Source: Desulfotignum sp.
GTDB lineage: Bacteria; Desulfobacterota; Desulfobacteria; Desulfobacterales; Desulfobacteraceae
Direction of reading: 5' to 3'
Length of the DNA: 64,000 nucleotides
Assembly: GCA_018399285.1 (NCBI GenBank)
Contig: JAGYOW010000004.1
Coordinates: 62,001-126,000, forward strand
Positions 32,567 to 43,485 of this stretch are shown piece after piece. A program made the position numbers and the translations under genes. The notes beneath the pieces were generated by a model, which was given only the letters and a program-made list of their open reading frames with translations, did not search any database and was not told the origin of the DNA. The first letter of the stretch is position 1. The number at the start of each line of letters is the position of its first letter.

Positions 32567-34837
32567 ATGGCGGATCGTGACGTAAAGGTCGCTGAACTCG
32601 AAAAAAAGATCCAGGCACTGAAAGAAGAAAACCAGCTGCTCAAAAATATCATATACACAGCCCCGATCCCCATTTTCGTGGTGGATCGCCATCATAAAAT
32701 CAGCCATTTCAACCAGGCTTTGGAAGAATTGAGTGGATTTGATGCCAAAGACATGATCGGAACAAATTTGCAGTGGAAAGCATTTTATGCCAAAAAACGG
32801 CCGGTCATGGCGGATTTGATTATCGACAACGCCCCGGCTGACAAAATTCTTGATTTGTACGGCCCCAAATACAAAAAAGTGCTGGCCAATGAATCACTTT
32901 TTGCGGCCACTGATTTTTTTCCGGATTTACCGCCAGCCGGAAAATGGTTGTTTTTTACTGCGGCCGCCGTGTTTGACGGCAACGGCAATATCGCAGGCGC
33001 TGTCGAAACCCTCCAGGACGTCACCACGGAAAAAGCCAGAGAACAGGAGGTGTACGAGCTTTACCAGACCTATCACCAGGTGCTGGAATTCATCCCCTAC
33101 CCCATTATTCTTTACGATGTCAACGGGCATGTCACCTATGTGAACCCGGCGTTTTCCAGTGTATTCGGCTGGACGTTGAAAGAGATCAAAGGCCGGCCAC
33201 TGGAATTTGTGCCCGATCACCTGAAACAGGAAACCGGCCGGATGCTGGACCGGTTCAAACAGAACCAGCGAATTTCCCGTTACGAAACCCGACGATTCAC
33301 CAAAGACGGCAGATTACTGGATGTGGTGATCTGGGCCGACTCCTGCACCTGGTCCAGGGATCGATCCGGTGAGCACTTCGTGATTTTAAGAGATATCACA
33401 AAAGAAAAACGGCTGGCCGCCAACAACCGGACGATTATGCGCATCAGCGCGGCCCTGCCTGAATATCCGGAGCTCGAGGATCTCATGGATTACATCACCA
33501 AAGAAATCAAGGGGCTGCTTTACACGGAAGGGGCCGTGGTGCTTTTGTATGATGAGATCAAAAACGATCTGTTTTTTGTCGGCGCCTCCTATGATGACTC
33601 GGACACGGAACAGCGGGCCAGAAAAATCCGGTTTGCCCTGGATGAAGTACTGGCCGGAAAAGTGCTGAAAACCGGCAAACCCGCCGTGAACAATCAAGCG
33701 GACCGGTCAAAGGACGTGTATCCGGAACGCGACCGGAAAATGGGATACAAGACAAAAAGCATTATGTGTGTGCCCATTCGAAGCGACAGCCGCATCACCG
33801 GCATTTTGTGTGCCATCAATAAAAAACAGAACGTGTTTGACGACAACGACCTGGAATTGATGACCCTGATCGCCGGGACCGTGGGGATCTCCATTGAAAA
33901 CGCCCGGTTTGCCCAAGCCCTGAAAGAAGCATACCTGGATGTGGCGTCCATGAACCGGGCCAAGGACAAGGCCATCAACCATCTGTCCCATGAATTGAAA
34001 ACCCCGGTGGCCGTGCTCACCGGGTCCTTGCAGATTCTGAAGAAAAAACTGTCTGAACTGCCCCGGATCAAGGCCGCATCCACCCTGGATCGGATCCAGC
34101 GGAACCTGAACCGCATCGTACAGATTCAGGAGGAAACCGCAGATATCATGGACAAAAAAACCTATGGGGCCAAAGACATGCTCCAGGTGATGGTGCAAAC
34201 CTGCAAAGACGAGCTGGCCACCTTGATTGAGCAGCATCTGGATGAAGAAGATCCCATGGAAGTGGTCACGGCGGTTATTGAAAAAGAATTCAGTTCTCCG
34301 GCATCAAACATCAACACAATTCATATGAACGCCGCTTTTGACCATGTCTTTGACAGGTTGAAACCCTTGTTCGCATTCAGGGACCTGGACATTGTTTTAA
34401 ATATTCAGGACAATCTGCCCGACCTTTACCTGCCCGTGGATGTTTTTGAAAAAACCGTGACCGGATTGATCAAAAACAGCATTGAAAACACCCCGGACCA
34501 GGGCCGCATCGAAATTTCGATGCAGCACAAAGAAGACAGCATCGTCTTTACCGTCCATGATTTCGGGGTCGGCATAGAAATGCAAGACCAGAAACGTATT
34601 TTTGAAGGTTTTTTTTCAATTCAGAAGACTGCGGATTATTCCACCAAAACCCCGTATGATTTCAATGCCGGAGGCAAAGGAGTGGATCTTTTACGCATCA
34701 AGCTGTTTAGCGACCGGCTGGGGTTTTCCATGCATATGGCATCCAGCCGATGCCGATTTCTGCAGGAACCATATAATGAGACTTGCCCGGAAACATTTCT
34801 CAGTGCCGTTTCTGCAAGGATATATCCGATTGCCTGA
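32567..34837 (+). CDS. PAS-PAS-GAF sensor histidine kinase
   Basis: 756 residues from ATG 32567, chosen because TTGGAG lies 5 bases upstream; ATG 32537 would add ten residues. Order: short coiled coil (VAELEKKIQALKEENQLLKN), PAS 1 (~25-145, TAPIPIFVVDRHHKISHFN), PAS 2 (~165-285, FIPYPIILYDVNGHVTYVN), GAF (~300-450), a HisKA helix with INHLSHELKTPVAVLTGS, and an HATPase domain with NSIENTPDQG, DFGVGIE and GGKGVDLL. No membrane helix, so it senses a cytoplasmic signal such as redox state or a small molecule. Target regulator is not obvious; the REC proteins at 31220 and 43486 are candidates. Confidence 0.9.
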   Translation: MADRDVKVAELEKKIQALKEENQLLKNIIYTAPIPIFVVDRHHKISHFNQALEELSGFDAKDMIGTNLQWKAFYAKKRPVMADLIIDNAPADKILDLYGPKYKKVLANESLFAATDFFPDLPPAGKWLFFTAAAVFDGNGNIAGAVETLQDVTTEKAREQEVYELYQTYHQVLEFIPYPIILYDVNGHVTYVNPAFSSVFGWTLKEIKGRPLEFVPDHLKQETGRMLDRFKQNQRISRYETRRFTKDGRLLDVVIWADSCTWSRDRSGEHFVILRDITKEKRLAANNRTIMRISAALPEYPELEDLMDYITKEIKGLLYTEGAVVLLYDEIKNDLFFVGASYDDSDTEQRARKIRFALDEVLAGKVLKTGKPAVNNQADRSKDVYPERDRKMGYKTKSIMCVPIRSDSRITGILCAINKKQNVFDDNDLELMTLIAGTVGISIENARFAQALKEAYLDVASMNRAKDKAINHLSHELKTPVAVLTGSLQILKKKLSELPRIKAASTLDRIQRNLNRIVQIQEETADIMDKKTYGAKDMLQVMVQTCKDELATLIEQHLDEEDPMEVVTAVIEKEFSSPASNINTIHMNAAFDHVFDRLKPLFAFRDLDIVLNIQDNLPDLYLPVDVFEKTVTGLIKNSIENTPDQGRIEISMQHKEDSIVFTVHDFGVGIEMQDQKRIFEGFFSIQKTADYSTKTPYDFNAGGKGVDLLRIKLFSDRLGFSMHMASSRCRFLQEPYNETCPETFLSAVSARIYPIA

Positions 34838-34897
34838 ATTCCGGATATACCACATTTACCGTCCGTTTTTTCTGTAAGAAGAAAGTTGAAAAACCCT

Positions 34898-34927
34898 TTG
34901 ACAAACGGGAATCAATTGAATTACAAC
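34898..34927 (+). promoter_or_regulatory. Candidate promoter of the 35 kb acyl-CoA ligase
   Basis: TTGACA (34898-34903) and TACAAC (34922-34927) are 18 bases apart. An inverted repeat ACAACT/AGTTGT (34923-34936) overlaps the -10, and the 16-base TetR-type palindrome starts 14 bases downstream. The arrangement mirrors the promoter at 53104-53133. Confidence 0.5.
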
Positions 34928-34941
34928 TAAAGTTGTAGCGA

Positions 34942-34957
34942 GACTGAGCGCTCGTTC
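34942..34957 (+). promoter_or_regulatory. TetR-type operator, copy 1
   Basis: GACTGAGCGCTCGTTC, a near-palindrome centred on GAGCGCTC. It shares 15 of 16 bases with the site at 53146-53161 and with the reverse complement of the site at 51821-51836 next to the tetR gene. Located just downstream of the candidate -10, as expected for a repressor. Confidence 0.7.
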
Positions 34958-35019
34958 TGAATTGAACCCGGACATTTGAACTGATTTTTAGCAGCTTTTC
35001 ATACCAGACAGAACAAGTA

Positions 35020-36543
35020 TTGGTAAACTCTTTTTCCAGGGGGATACATGAACCAGCCACACCAGTTACGCTTTTTCGACATTTACGAAAAAACGCCCGG
35101 CTTTTGAAACATTTCCCCGCCCTTATATGGCAACGTCAGCCCATCAGCCATGCCGATCTGTTTGACCAGACCATAGGTCTGGCAACGGGACTGTCCTTTC
35201 TGTCTCCTGGAACCCGGGTAGCGGTGCTGTGCCGGAATCATCCGGTTTTTTTCCATCTTTTCGGGGCCGCATCCGCACTGAACCTGACGCTGGTCCTGAT
35301 CAACCGGCGCTTATCCGACACAGAAATTCAACACATTGTTGAAGACACAACCCCTCAAATTCTCATCTGCGACAACGATATGGCGCCTCTTGGATCCCGC
35401 CTGGTTTCCCGGTACCCGTTTCTGGACCAGTACCGGGTGGTGGAAGGCCCTGATGAAACCCTGTCCTCGTGGTATCAAGCCCCGGAAGATTTTTCGCCCT
35501 TACCCGCATCTGATAATGACCCGTATATCATCATCCACACGGCCGCAGTCCAGGGCAGACCCAGAGGGGCGGTGCTGAGCCAGACAAACATTTTACTTTC
35601 CAACATGCAGATGATTCATTATTACGGCTTGACACGTTCGTCCTGCCTGGCTGATATTCTGCCTTTGTTTCACATCATGGGGGTGAACATGGCGCTGGCC
35701 ACGCTTCAGGCCGGCGGGAAAAACGTGATTCTGGAAAAATTTGATCCGGTTGACACCCTCACGGCTGTCCAGGACCTGAAAGTGACGCATTTCGGCTCTT
35801 TTCCGCCCATATTGACCCGACTGCTGGACGTCATGGACACGCATTCCTATGATCTGTCCGGTCTTGAGATCGCAGCCGGCCTGGATGCCCCCGACACGGT
35901 CAGGCGATGGGAAGCCGCGACCCGTAAGCCCTTCTGGACCATGTACGGCCAGACGGAAACCGCGGGATTGATCACATTTGCCCCTTATTTTGAACGTCCC
36001 GGATCCGCTGGTGCCATTTCGCCGCTGGTGGATATTAAAATAGCCGACGACCTGGACCGGGAACAGCCCATGGGTGAAACCGGAGAAATTCTGGTCAAAG
36101 GCCCGCTGGTGTTCCAGGGCTACTGGAATGCCCCGGATTTGACCGCACATACGTTCAGGAACGGGTGGCACCATACCGGCGATCTGGGGATGATCGATGC
36201 AGACGGATTTCTGCATTTCAAAGGAAGAAAAGCGGAAAAGGAACTGATCAAGCCGGGGGGTGAAAACGTGTTTCCCGCAGAAGTGGAACAGGCCATCATG
36301 CAGCATGACGCCGTTAAAGAAGTGTGTGTCTTCGGGGTGCCGGATCCTGAGTTCGGCGAAGGCATCAAAGCGGTCTGCTGCCTGCATCCGGATCAGACAT
36401 TGACGGTGGATGCGTTGATCCGGTTCACGGGATCCGTGATCGCGGGCTACAAAAAACCCCGGTATGTGCAGTTCATACCGAACCTTCCCAAAACCGACAA
36501 CGGCACCATTGACCGGGAAAAAATAAAACAGCAGTTTTCATAA
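35020..36543 (+). CDS. AMP-dependent acyl-CoA synthetase/ligase
   Basis: About 500 residues. In-frame TTG 35020 opens the reading frame, but the best ribosome site (CCAGGGGG) precedes ATG 35048 in another frame, which stops after 19 codons; a one-base shift near 35100 would join it to the main frame, so the true N terminus is unsettled. From TLFRHLRKNARLLKHFPALI onward homology to FadD/medium-chain ligases is clear: IIHTAAVQGRPRGAVLSQTN (P-loop, here slightly altered), MYGQTETAGLITFAP, GWHHTGDLGMIDADG, and LPKTDNGTIDREKIKQ with the late lysine. It makes acyl-CoA in the cytoplasm. It is probably repressed by the TetR regulator and leads into the Liv transporter genes. Confidence 0.87.
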   Translation: MVNSFSRGIHEPATPVTLFRHLRKNARLLKHFPALIWQRQPISHADLFDQTIGLATGLSFLSPGTRVAVLCRNHPVFFHLFGAASALNLTLVLINRRLSDTEIQHIVEDTTPQILICDNDMAPLGSRLVSRYPFLDQYRVVEGPDETLSSWYQAPEDFSPLPASDNDPYIIIHTAAVQGRPRGAVLSQTNILLSNMQMIHYYGLTRSSCLADILPLFHIMGVNMALATLQAGGKNVILEKFDPVDTLTAVQDLKVTHFGSFPPILTRLLDVMDTHSYDLSGLEIAAGLDAPDTVRRWEAATRKPFWTMYGQTETAGLITFAPYFERPGSAGAISPLVDIKIADDLDREQPMGETGEILVKGPLVFQGYWNAPDLTAHTFRNGWHHTGDLGMIDADGFLHFKGRKAEKELIKPGGENVFPAEVEQAIMQHDAVKEVCVFGVPDPEFGEGIKAVCCLHPDQTLTVDALIRFTGSVIAGYKKPRYVQFIPNLPKTDNGTIDREKIKQQFS

Positions 36544-36597
36544 CCCCCAGTATATGAAAAGGCTTTTTTCCAATAACCCACAGCATTTGGATACTTT

Positions 36598-37358
36598 ATG
36601 GCCCAATTAAACATTTTAGACGTGACGCTTTCTTTTGGCGGGCTCAAGGCATTGTCCCATGTGGACATGACCATTGAGCCCGGTTTGATCACCTCCATCA
36701 TCGGGCCCAACGGGGCGGGTAAAACCAGCATGCTCAACTGCATCTCCGGATTTTATCACCCCACAAAAGGGAAAATCCTTTATAAGGATAAAGACCTGAG
36801 CCATGCCTCCCCCCACCAGGTCTCCACCATGGGGATTGCCCGGGCTTTTCAGAATCTGGAGCTGTTTTCAGGGTTGTCCGTGCTGGACAATCTGCTTTTG
36901 GCCCGGCACCAGAACCTGACCTATTCCCTTTTTCATGCGGCTGTTTTTTTCGGCAAAGCCTCCCGGGTGGAAGCGGAAAACAGAAAATTTGTGGAAGATA
37001 TCATCGACTTCATGGAGCTGGAACCCTACCGCAAAAACCAGGTGGGCAACCTGAGCTACGGGATCCAGAAAAAAGTGGAGGTAGCCCGGGCACTGACCAT
37101 GGATCCTGAGATTCTGCTGCTGGACGAACCCATGGCCGGCATGAACATCCAGGAAAAAGAAGATATTGTCCGGTTTGTCATGGATATCCAGAAAGAACGC
37201 AATATCACCGTGGTGCTGGTGGAACATGACCTGGGGGTGGTCATGGACATTTCCGACCGGATCTATGTGCTGGACTTTCGGACAGCTGATCGGATCCGGC
37301 ACCCCGAGGAAGTCGCCACAATCCCAAAGTCATTGAAGCCTATATCGGGGAGGACTGA
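36598..37358 (+). CDS. livG: Branched-chain amino acid/organic acid ABC transporter ATP-binding protein (LivG-like)
   Basis: Walker A GPNGAGKTSMLN (~residues 36-47), the Q-loop, ABC signature LSYGIQKKVEVARAL and Walker B ILLLDEPMAGMN are all present, and the LivG-type NL...RHQN insertion is seen. The expected C terminus (VLDFGQLIASGTPEEVATNP..YIGED) is recovered if two or three single-base indels between 37272 and 37325 are corrected; the intended stop is TGA 37356-37358, ~253 residues. It energises the LivHM permease with LivF. Substrate may be branched-chain amino acids or carboxylates, since an acyl-CoA ligase gene is embedded in this operon. Confidence 0.88.
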
Positions 37359-37363
37359 TCACC

Positions 37364-39266
37364 ATGAGCAATAATGAACACCTGCTGAAATTCTCCATCC
37401 CCCAGCTGCTGCGGTGGCGGGTGGCTGAATCTCCCAAACGCACGGCTCTCCGGGAAAGATTACGCACCTGAATGCCTATACCGGGAAGAATATTATGATT
37501 ATGTGCGGAAAACCGGTATGGGGCTGCGGGCTATGGGCCTGGGCAAGGGAGACACCATTGCCATTATATCGACAATATCCCGGAACTCTGTTTATTGCCA
37601 TCGGCGGCCATGCCATCGGTGCCATATCCGCCGTATCTACCACAGACCACCATGCCGCGGAGATCGCCCAGATCATCCAGTACCTGAAAGTGTCTGCCGT
37701 GTTCTGCGACAACCAGGAGCAGGTGGACAAGGTCAAAGAGGTCCGTAACCAGATCCCCAATGTCAAAAAGGTCATTTTTGAAGACCTCCCCGGGCATGCG
37801 CGATTACATGTCAGATGACTGGTTCGTCAATATCCGGGATCTGTTTGACATGGGAGATGCGCCCATGCCAGAGACCCGGACCTGTTGAGTCCTTTGGTGA
37901 CCAGGCAACCGAAGATGTCTGCCACTCCGCCTGACCTCGGGCACCACAGGGCTGCCCAAGGGCACCATGATGACCCATCAGAACTATATCAACATGGGGG
38001 TTAGAATCACTCAGGTGGACCCTGAAGAAACCGATGAATATGTCTCTTTTCTGCCCTTTGCCTGGATCGGGAACAGATGAACTCATCTTCGGTGTGGCCA
38101 TGGCCACACAGGCATCACCATCAATTTTCCGAATCCGTAGAAACCGCCATGTCGGATTTTTAAAAGAGATCGGCCCCCATTTCATGTTCAGCCCCAGGAT
38201 CTATGAAGGCATCCGGTCGGAAATCTGGCTGAAAATCGACCAGTCCTACTGGTTCAACAAACTGATGTACAACTATTTTATCCGCATCGGCATCAAGGCG
38301 GCCGGGTTTCGCATGACCGGTGCAGACCCATGTCGGCGATGCTCCGGTTCAACGCCTGGCTAAAAACAGTTCATATTCCGGCCCCTGGTGAACTAGATCA
38401 ACGTTCCCGGTTGCGGCGGGCCTATACGGGCGGGGCCGCCCTGGGACCGGAACTGTTCACCTTTTTACCAGGCCATCGGGGTCAACCTCAAACAGATTTA
38501 CGGCCAGACGGAAATCACGGGTATTGCATACATGCACAGAGACGGGGATATCCGGCCGGAAACCGTTGGCAAGCCCCCTGCCCGGCACAGAGTGCAATTG
38601 CCGATGACGGAGAGATCCTGTCCCGATCCCCTCGGTATCACCCGGATATTTTGAACTGCCGGAAAAATCCAAAGAACTGCTGGAAGGTGGATGGCTGCAC
38701 TCCGGAGATGCCGGATTCATTGATGAAAACGGGCACCTGGTGGTCATTGACCGGGTATCTGATGTGATGCACACCAGCAAAAGGGGATATGTTTTCTCCC
38801 ATGTTCCTGAAAATGCCCTCAAATTCAGTCCTTACATCAAAGAAGCCGCGGATTTTCGGCAACAAAAAGATTTTGTGGCAGCCCTGATCAACATCGATCC
38901 CATTGTGGTGGGAAAATAAGAAGATGGTGCGTCTGTCCTACTCCACCTACATGGACCTGTCCAAGAAAAAAGAGGTGGCAGACCTGATCATGGCGCAGGT
39001 GATCGATGTCAATTCCAGAGCGGAAGAAACACTAAGATCAAGCGGTTTGCCCTGCTGTACAAGCTGCTGGACATGGATGACGGCGAGTTGACCAAAACCG
39101 GAAAATCCGCCGCAAATTTGTACAGGAGCGTAGATTAGTGAACCTGTATGAGTCTTTGTATGATGAAAAAGTGACACAAAGAGGTCGAAGCATCCTTCCA
39201 GTACCAGGATGGCAGTCGACCCTACTAAAAACCCGGACTACATTTTACACGGTGAAAGGAGTCTGA
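37364..39266 (+). pseudogene. Long-chain-type acyl-CoA synthetase in the Liv operon, heavily frameshifted
   Basis: ATG 37364 starts SNNEHLLKFSIPQLLRWRVA. Pieces in all three frames then line up in order: KTGMGLRAMGLGKGDTIAII, FIAIGGHAIGAISA, LKVSAVFCDNQEQVDKVKE, LTSGTTGLPKGTMMTHQN around 37935, IYEGIRSEIWLKIDQSYWFN, LKQIYGQTEITGIAYMHRDG, LEGGWLHSGDAGFIDENGHL, and KFALLYKLLDMDDGELTKTG-like C-terminal sequence. The family (long-chain/aromatic acyl-CoA ligases of the FadD15 type, ~640 residues) commonly sits between livG and livH in fatty-acid- or aromatic-acid-using Proteobacteria. At least a dozen single-base indels are needed; few real substitutions are visible, so base-calling error is favoured. 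Confidence 0.82.
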
Positions 39267-40147
39267 TGAGTTATTTTTTCAAATTGTAGTCAGTGGCACG
39301 TGGTGGGCTCCATCTATGCCCTGGCCGCCCTGGGACTGGTACTGGTGTACAAATCCAGCCGGGTGGCTAATTTTCGCCCACGGCCAGATCATCGCTGCGG
39401 GTGCGTTTATCACCTTTTTCCCTCATCGTCCGGCTGGGGGTGCCCATTTTTTCTCATTCCTGGCCTCCATGCTCATCACCTTTTTCTGGCCATGAGCGTG
39501 GAAAGAATCTTTTAAGACGCCTCATCGGGGAGCCCATCATCTCGGTCATCATGGTCACCATCGGGCTGGCATCCATTTTGACGGCCTGATCTACCTGACC
39601 CCTTCGGCTCGGAGAACTTTTCATTTCCCGACTTTCCTCCCCACCGAATCCATTGTGGTGGGCGGGTGTCCATCTCCTGACCCAGCTGGTGGGGGTGATC
39701 ATCACCTTTGTGCTCATCGGGTGCTTTTCCTGGTTTTTTAAAATCCACGGTGGGGATCTCCATTATGCGGCCGTGTCCGACGACCAGTTCGGTGCCATGT
39801 CCGTGGGCATTTGTGCCCCGGGTGTTCGCACTCGGCCTGGCCACGGCCGACTTTCCCGCAGCTGCTGCCGGGTGCATCATCGGCAACATCACGGCCTGGA
39901 ATTTTGAACCCTGCATGCCTTCGGCATCGTGGTGTTTCCCGTGGTGATCCGGGAGGTCTTGATTCCATTTTAGGGGGCTGTGGTGGCCGGCATCATCATG
40001 GACTGATCCAGCAGTTTGCCCCAGGATACCCGGGACGGTAATTTCGGTCTCAACGGCACCGGCGATGTCATGCCCTATCATTTTTGTTGATCATCCTTCT
40101 TTTAACCCCATGGATTGTTCGGTATCCATGAAATCGAGCGGGTGTAA
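39266..40147 (+). pseudogene. livH: ABC transporter permease LivH, frameshifted
   Basis: ATG 39266 overlaps the ligase stop (TGATG). The fragments VGSIYALAALGLVLVYKSSR, GEPIISVIMVTIGLASI, LTQLVGVIITFVLIGCFSW, SDDQFGAMSVGI and QQFAPGYLDGNFG-like sequence appear in order in different frames, matching the LivH permease (eight membrane segments, ~290 residues). The intended stop is TAA 40145-40147. With LivM it forms the transmembrane channel. Eight or more indels disrupt it. Confidence 0.8.
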
Positions 40148-40150
40148 CCT

Positions 40151-41239
40151 ATGTCACAGAATCGGTGGTTAGCAACAGGAAACTTTTTCACCTCCTACAA
40201 ACAAGAGCAGCGAACCTTTTTCACCCACCTGGACCGACCATATTCACCTGTTTTCTGGTCATTCTGTTCGGGTGGCCCTTGGTATTTGAAATCAGCAACA
40301 AGTACATGCCAGGGTTCTTGACAATATCCTGATCGCCATTGTAGCGTCATGGCCCGAACCTTTGCTGGGGTTTGCCGGGTTGATCTCCATCGGCCATGCC
40401 GCGTTCGTAGGATCGGCGCTCTATAGCGTGGCATCCGTGTGCCAGGTCATCGGGGAAACCATGTCATCGCTCACCCATTTCTGGCCCGTACTCATTGCAT
40501 GCGCCGGGGTCATGGGGGCGATTTTCGGCGCGTTTGTGGGCTGCCGGCCTCAGTGGCTCACATCCGTACCTTGGCCATTGCCACATTGTCGTTCCAGATG
40601 ATCTTGAATGGTTCATCCAGTTCATGAGCTTTTCAACCAGGGCCAGACCATCTATAAAGGGACGGCCCACTGGTTCACAGGCCAGGTGGGCAGAAGCGAC
40701 CATTACCTGTTCTGGTACTATGTCATCTCTGACCATTGTGGTGATCCTGGGGTTCGGAGGTCAGAAATCTGCTGAAAACCAAATATCGGCCGGTGCTCTG
40801 GTGGCGGTCAGAGACAATGACCGGGCTGCGGATGCAGTGGGCATGAACCCGGGACTCACCAAGGTGTATGCCTTTGCTCTGCTGGATTTTTGTTATGGCC
40901 GCCGTGGTGCGCTGCATGCCTATCTCTACCGGGGGTGGGGTTTGGACTCTTTACCCCGCATCACTCGGTGGCCTATCTGGCCATGGCCATTGTGGGGGTC
41001 TGGGCACGCTGAACGGCATCTTCTGGTGGCCCAGGCCATCAAATACCTGGATCTGTGCAGGTGGAGTGCTCTCGGAATTTGTGGGGCACCACCTGACCTC
41101 CCGCCCCGGCCGTGGCCACGGCCTTGAAGGCCGTTGAGTTTTGGTCTGGCCATTGTGCTGTTTCTGATGTATGAGCCCTGGGGATCGCCAACTGGTGGCA
41201 CAGAAATCCTACACCAAGTTGCGGCTGTTCCGCTACTGA
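40151..41239 (+). pseudogene. livM: ABC transporter permease LivM, frameshifted
   Basis: ATG 40151 is 3 bases after the livH stop. Recognisable segments across frames: LGFAGLISIGHAAFVGSALY (the hallmark of LivM), AQVGRSDHYLFWYYVI-like sequence at ~40690, VAVRDNDRAADAVGMNPG, FALLDFCYG..., and GIANWWHRI-type ending near TGA 41237-41239. Intended length ~350 residues. Many single-base indels in the permease core. Confidence 0.8.
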
Positions 41240-41307
41240 CCCATTATGGAATTCGCGCAGCTTTTAACATATTTCAGGTCATAACCCAAAACCTTGAGGC
41301 ATGTACC

Positions 41308-42533
41308 ATGAAAAGCAAGGCCACATTATTTTTCAACGCATTTTTGGTTATTGTGTTCGTGTTTGTGATTCACCCTGCCGGCAAGTGCCGGCAAACATAC
41401 AAACTCGGTATGTCACTGGCCATCACCGGCCCGACATCCGATGCGGGAAACCCCTATGCCAAGGAGCGGAAGACTGGTTCAAAATTTGTCAATGAAACCG
41501 ATTATCTGGGAGACGGTGACAAATCGACTGCTCCAACCGGGATGACCAGTACAAGAATGATACCACCAAGCGGTTTTTTGAAGAATTCCTGATGATTACG
41601 GGATCCTGATTTTTTGGTTACGCCACGGGCGGCAACCTGGCATTGAAAAGAGATTTTGAAGAAGTGCAGATTCCGGTGATCCCGGCCTCCTATCATGAAG
41701 GCCTGATTGTGGATGCCAATTATACCTTCATGCCTGTGGCCACGTATTCGGAAAATGCGGTGGGGCTGGCGGAATATATCACGGAAAACCATCAGGGAGA
41801 CAATGTCCCCCAGGTCGCTTTTTTTATTCACCCTTCCGCATTCGGCAGAGGCCCTCTGGAAGACACCCAGAAAGCCATTGCTGAAGGCATGAAAATCGAC
41901 ATCGTTGAAGTGGTGGAACACGGCACAGATCTGGATAACACGGCCATGCTCCAGCGCCTGGTCAGCAAGGGCGTGCAGTATGTGATCTGCCAGACCGTTC
42001 AGACCCCCGTGGCCACCATGCTCACCGATTCCCAGAGACTGGGTGTCACGGCCGGCTCTTTTGGTGAAAAAGGCAAGCTTACCTTCCTGGGTGCCCACTA
42101 TACGGGTGGGTCGGATCTGATCGCTCTGGCCGGCACAGCCACCGAAGGATACATCTGGGCCGATTCCTACAACCTGACGTCAGAAAACAACGAAGGGGCC
42201 AAAAAACAACTGGAACTGGCCGAACGATACGGCAGAGACGAAAAAGCTGCCAACTCCCATAACTATGGTGCCGGAATTCTGGCGGCACAGATTGCCACTG
42301 AAGCCATTAAAATGGCCAAAGACGCCGATCTGAAAGTCACCCGGGAAAACCTGTATAAAATGATGCAGAAAATGAATTTCAACTCGTTTGTGGCTGCCGG
42401 ACCGGTTACCTACTCGGAAACCGAACGTATCGGGGTGGATGTCCAGAACATTTATGTGGCCAAAGACGGTGTATTCAAAAAGGTCCAGTCTTTTGAATCC
42501 CAGTACATCCGGAAAGTCCGGGCCGGCCGGTAA
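41308..42533 (+). pseudogene. livK: Periplasmic substrate-binding protein LivK type, frameshifted near the N terminus
   Basis: ATG 41308 starts a Sec signal peptide (KSKATLFFNAFLVIVFVFVI). Then YKLGMSLAITGPTSDAGNPY is the start of the mature periplasmic-binding-protein fold. Shifts occur between ~41460 and 41640; from 41643 the frame is clean to 42533 (RDFEEVQIPVIPASYHEGLI, FIHPSAFGRGPLEDTQKAIA, LTFLGAHYTGGSDLIALAGT). This is a type I PBP that delivers ligand to LivHMGF. Ligand could be Leu/Ile/Val, an aromatic or fatty acid. Confidence 0.85.
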
Positions 42534-42648
42534 CAGCAGTGTCATGATTCGCATGAACCATACCACTGCATACACAAGGTAACCCTGCCTTCCCGGAAAC
42601 AGATCTTTGTTTCCGGGAAGGTCAACCACCAAGCCAGAGAAAGCGCAT

Positions 42649-43455
42649 ATGGAAAAAAATCTACTGGAAGTCAATAACATTGAAGTAGTCTACAATGATA
42701 TCATCCAGGTGTTGCGGGGGGTCAGCCTCCATGTACCCAAAGGCAGCATTGTTGCCCTTCTTGGAACCAATGGTGCCGGTAAGACAACTACTTTGAGGGC
42801 CATATCAGGATTGCTGAAACCGGAAAACGGGGCCATCAGGGAAGGACATATCACTTTTGACGGCACAGACACCACCCAGATGCTGGGAACTGCTGTGGTC
42901 AAGCTGGGGGCCGTGATGGTACCGGAAGGCCGCCGGGTGTTCAAACACCTGACCGTGAGCGAGAATATCATTGTGGGCTCCATCACCCGCAAAGACGGGG
43001 CTGCTGCCATCAAAAAAGACAATGATCTCATGTACAAACATTTCCCCCGGCTCTCCAATGTCACCAACCGCATGGCCGGATACAGCTCCGGCGGGGAACA
43101 GCAGATGATCGCCATTGCCAGGGCCCTGATGGCGGCCCCCAAGATGCTCATGCTGGACGAACCCTCTCTGGGCCTGGCCCCGCTGCTGGTCAAAGAAATC
43201 TTTGACAATATCCAACGCATCAACAGGGAACTGTCCACCACCATCCTGGTGGTGGAGCAGAACGCCAAGGTGGCCCTGGCAGTTTCCGACTATGCCTATA
43301 TCATGGAATCTGGTAAAATCGTGCTGGAAGGCCCCTCCAAAGAGCTGCAGAATAACCCGGATGTCAAAGAATTCTACATGGGCATCACCAAAGGGGGCGG
43401 ACGCAAATCCTTTAAAGATGTAAAATCCTATAAACGGCGCAAACGCTGGATGTAG
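42649..43455 (+). CDS. livF: Branched-chain amino acid ABC transporter ATP-binding protein (LivF-like)
   Basis: 268 residues from ATG 42649. Walker A LLGTNGAGKTTTLRAISG, signature YSSGGEQQMIAIARALM, Walker B MLMLDEPSLGLAP, and VVEQNAKVALAVSDYAYIME with the switch residue. This is the LivF member of the Liv importer; LivG lies 5 kb upstream, with the permeases, binding protein and an acyl-CoA ligase between them. An unusual basic C terminus (KDVKSYKRRKRWM) extends it by ~15 residues. The frame is clean throughout. Confidence 0.93.
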   Translation: MEKNLLEVNNIEVVYNDIIQVLRGVSLHVPKGSIVALLGTNGAGKTTTLRAISGLLKPENGAIREGHITFDGTDTTQMLGTAVVKLGAVMVPEGRRVFKHLTVSENIIVGSITRKDGAAAIKKDNDLMYKHFPRLSNVTNRMAGYSSGGEQQMIAIARALMAAPKMLMLDEPSLGLAPLLVKEIFDNIQRINRELSTTILVVEQNAKVALAVSDYAYIMESGKIVLEGPSKELQNNPDVKEFYMGITKGGGRKSFKDVKSYKRRKRWM

Positions 43456-43485
43456 ACCTTTAAAAAAACTGTTTAGGAGCATAAC

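Noticed and set aside
37364-41240. Genuine pseudogenisation of the Liv transporter region
   Set aside because: Protein-level conservation across frames and preserved start/stop overlaps favour sequence error; kept as frameshifted genes, not as evidence of decay.
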